7,580 bases of DNA from Bacteroidota bacterium (GTDB lineage: Bacteria > Bacteroidota > Bacteroidia > Flavobacteriales > Flavobacteriaceae), in assembly GCA_947483095.1 (NCBI GenBank), contig CANKLD010000069.1, forward strand, positions 1 to 7,580, written 5' to 3'. Numbering within the stretch: position 1 is the stretch's first letter; each line of letters opens with the position of its first letter. The notes under the pieces were generated by a model. That model saw nothing but the letters and a program-made list of their open reading frames with translations, had not been told where the DNA came from and did no database searches. The translations under genes and the position numbers were made by a program. Positions 6,843-7,580 of the stretch are shown here, one piece after another.

Positions 6843-7580
6843 TTATCTTAGAAAACTAAAGATAACTTTTTCTAATTCCTCTTTATTTTCAATGTGACTC
6901 ATATGACCATCAGGAAAAGATATTAATTCGGTATTGGTGTTTTCAATTTGAGATAAATTTTCATCATAAATTAATACGCCGTCTTTTTTCCCTAAAATTA
7001 GCATTTTTTTAAAATCAGTTTCTTTCAAAATAAACTGCCTGTCTTTTCTAATTTTCATGCCTTCTAAGGAAGCGACGATTCCTTGTAATGGGGTTTTTAA
7101 AGCGGCTAATTTCACCTTTTCAATCTCATTTTCAAGTCGGTCACGATTGTTTTCACTAAATAAATTAGCAATCGAAATCCGAACAAAATTGATGTAATTC
7201 TGTTTTACCGCTTTAACGGCTCGATCCCGATTCGTTTTTCGTTCCTCGCTATCTTCCTTTGCGGTTGAATTTAATAATACAATACCTTTTACGATTTTTG
7301 GATATAATTCTGCAAAAGCCAGTGCCACGTATCCGCCCATAGAATGACCTAATATTACTGCTTTTCTAATTCTAAGATGGGATAAAATTGCTTTAACAAT
7401 TTCGGCATTTTCTTCCATAGAATGAACATATCCAAGACATTCGGTTGCTCCATGACCCAATAAATCAATTGAAATAACCCGATTTTTTTTAGCTATTGAA
7501 GGAGTCAAATCTTCCCACATCGTTTTATTTTCTAGAAAACCATGAAGTAAAACCACAGCAGTCCCTGTTCCAATATCGGA
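6843..7580 (-). CDS. alpha/beta-fold hydrolase (5' partial at the window edge)
   Basis: The frame stays open to the right edge, giving 245 residues starting SDIGTGTAVVLLHGF; the GTG at 7554-7556 is an internal valine. Related proteins are about 250-260 residues, so perhaps 10-15 N-terminal residues are missing. Numbering from the edge: LLHGF at 11-15 is the oxyanion-hole HG motif, DLLGHG at 39-44 is the next conserved strand/loop, GHSMGG at 78-83 is the nucleophile elbow with Ser80, LGKKDG contains the likely acid Asp200, and FPDGHMSHIEN contains the likely catalytic His226. The triad is therefore complete. No signal peptide is visible, so it is probably cytoplasmic. The fold covers esterases, BioH/MenH-like enzymes and others, and the substrate cannot be read from this sequence. 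It is convergent with the addB-like gene and its promoter is outside the window, so nothing ties it functionally to the neighbours. Confidence 0.92.
   Translation of the reverse strand, partial: SDIGTGTAVVLLHGFLENKTMWEDLTPSIAKKNRVISIDLLGHGATECLGYVHSMEENAEIVKAILSHLRIRKAVILGHSMGGYVALAFAELYPKIVKGIVLLNSTAKEDSEERKTNRDRAVKAVKQNYINFVRISIANLFSENNRDRLENEIEKVKLAALKTPLQGIVASLEGMKIRKDRQFILKETDFKKMLILGKKDGVLIYDENLSQIENTNTELISFPDGHMSHIENKEELEKVIFSFLR

Overview
The window is AT-rich (roughly two-thirds A+T by eye). It carries a Bacteroidota-type promoter (TTG, 19 bp, TAnnTTTG), its starts have A-rich leaders without a Shine-Dalgarno sequence, and its proteins resemble Flavobacteriaceae homologues. The most likely source is Flavobacterium or a close relative. 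This assignment rests on recognition of protein families and promoter style, not on a database search.

Layout, left to right. (1) The 3' portion of an AddA-type UvrD/Rep-family helicase-nuclease, with helicase motifs V and VI and a complete C-terminal PD-(D/E)XK nuclease; its 5' end lies outside the window. (2) 18 bp downstream, on the same strand, a full-length but dead copy of kbl (glycine C-acetyltransferase), broken by three premature stops (TGA, TAA, TAG) and a 2-nt deletion. (3) A promoter, then an intact gene for an OmpA-family outer-membrane protein: signal peptide, predicted beta-barrel, five thrombospondin type-3 repeats, peptidoglycan-binding OmpA domain. It ends at a strong intrinsic terminator. 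(4) Starting only 11 bp after the terminator T-run, a 921-aa AddB-type PD-(D/E)XK nuclease, the probable partner of gene 1. (5) On the opposite strand and convergent, an alpha/beta-hydrolase whose N-terminus runs off the right edge.

How the genes relate. Genes 1 and 4 plausibly form one AddAB/RecBCD-like double-strand-break end-processing enzyme, although two unrelated genes separate them. OmpA probably links the outer membrane to the cell wall and has its own promoter and terminator. The kbl remnant is a passenger between addA and the ompA promoter, so its decay need not harm its neighbours. The hydrolase has no evident link to the rest.

No CRISPR array, mobile element, tRNA or rRNA is visible, and I see no convincing new multi-gene system. 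The most notable features are the multiply broken kbl, the AddB-type protein lacking both the Walker A and an Fe-S cysteine expected from classical AddB, the two-unit periodicity of the OmpA calcium-binding repeats, and the terminator placed directly in front of the addB-like gene. No gene-free stretch exceeds 300 bp; the longest (2471-2577) holds the ompA promoter.
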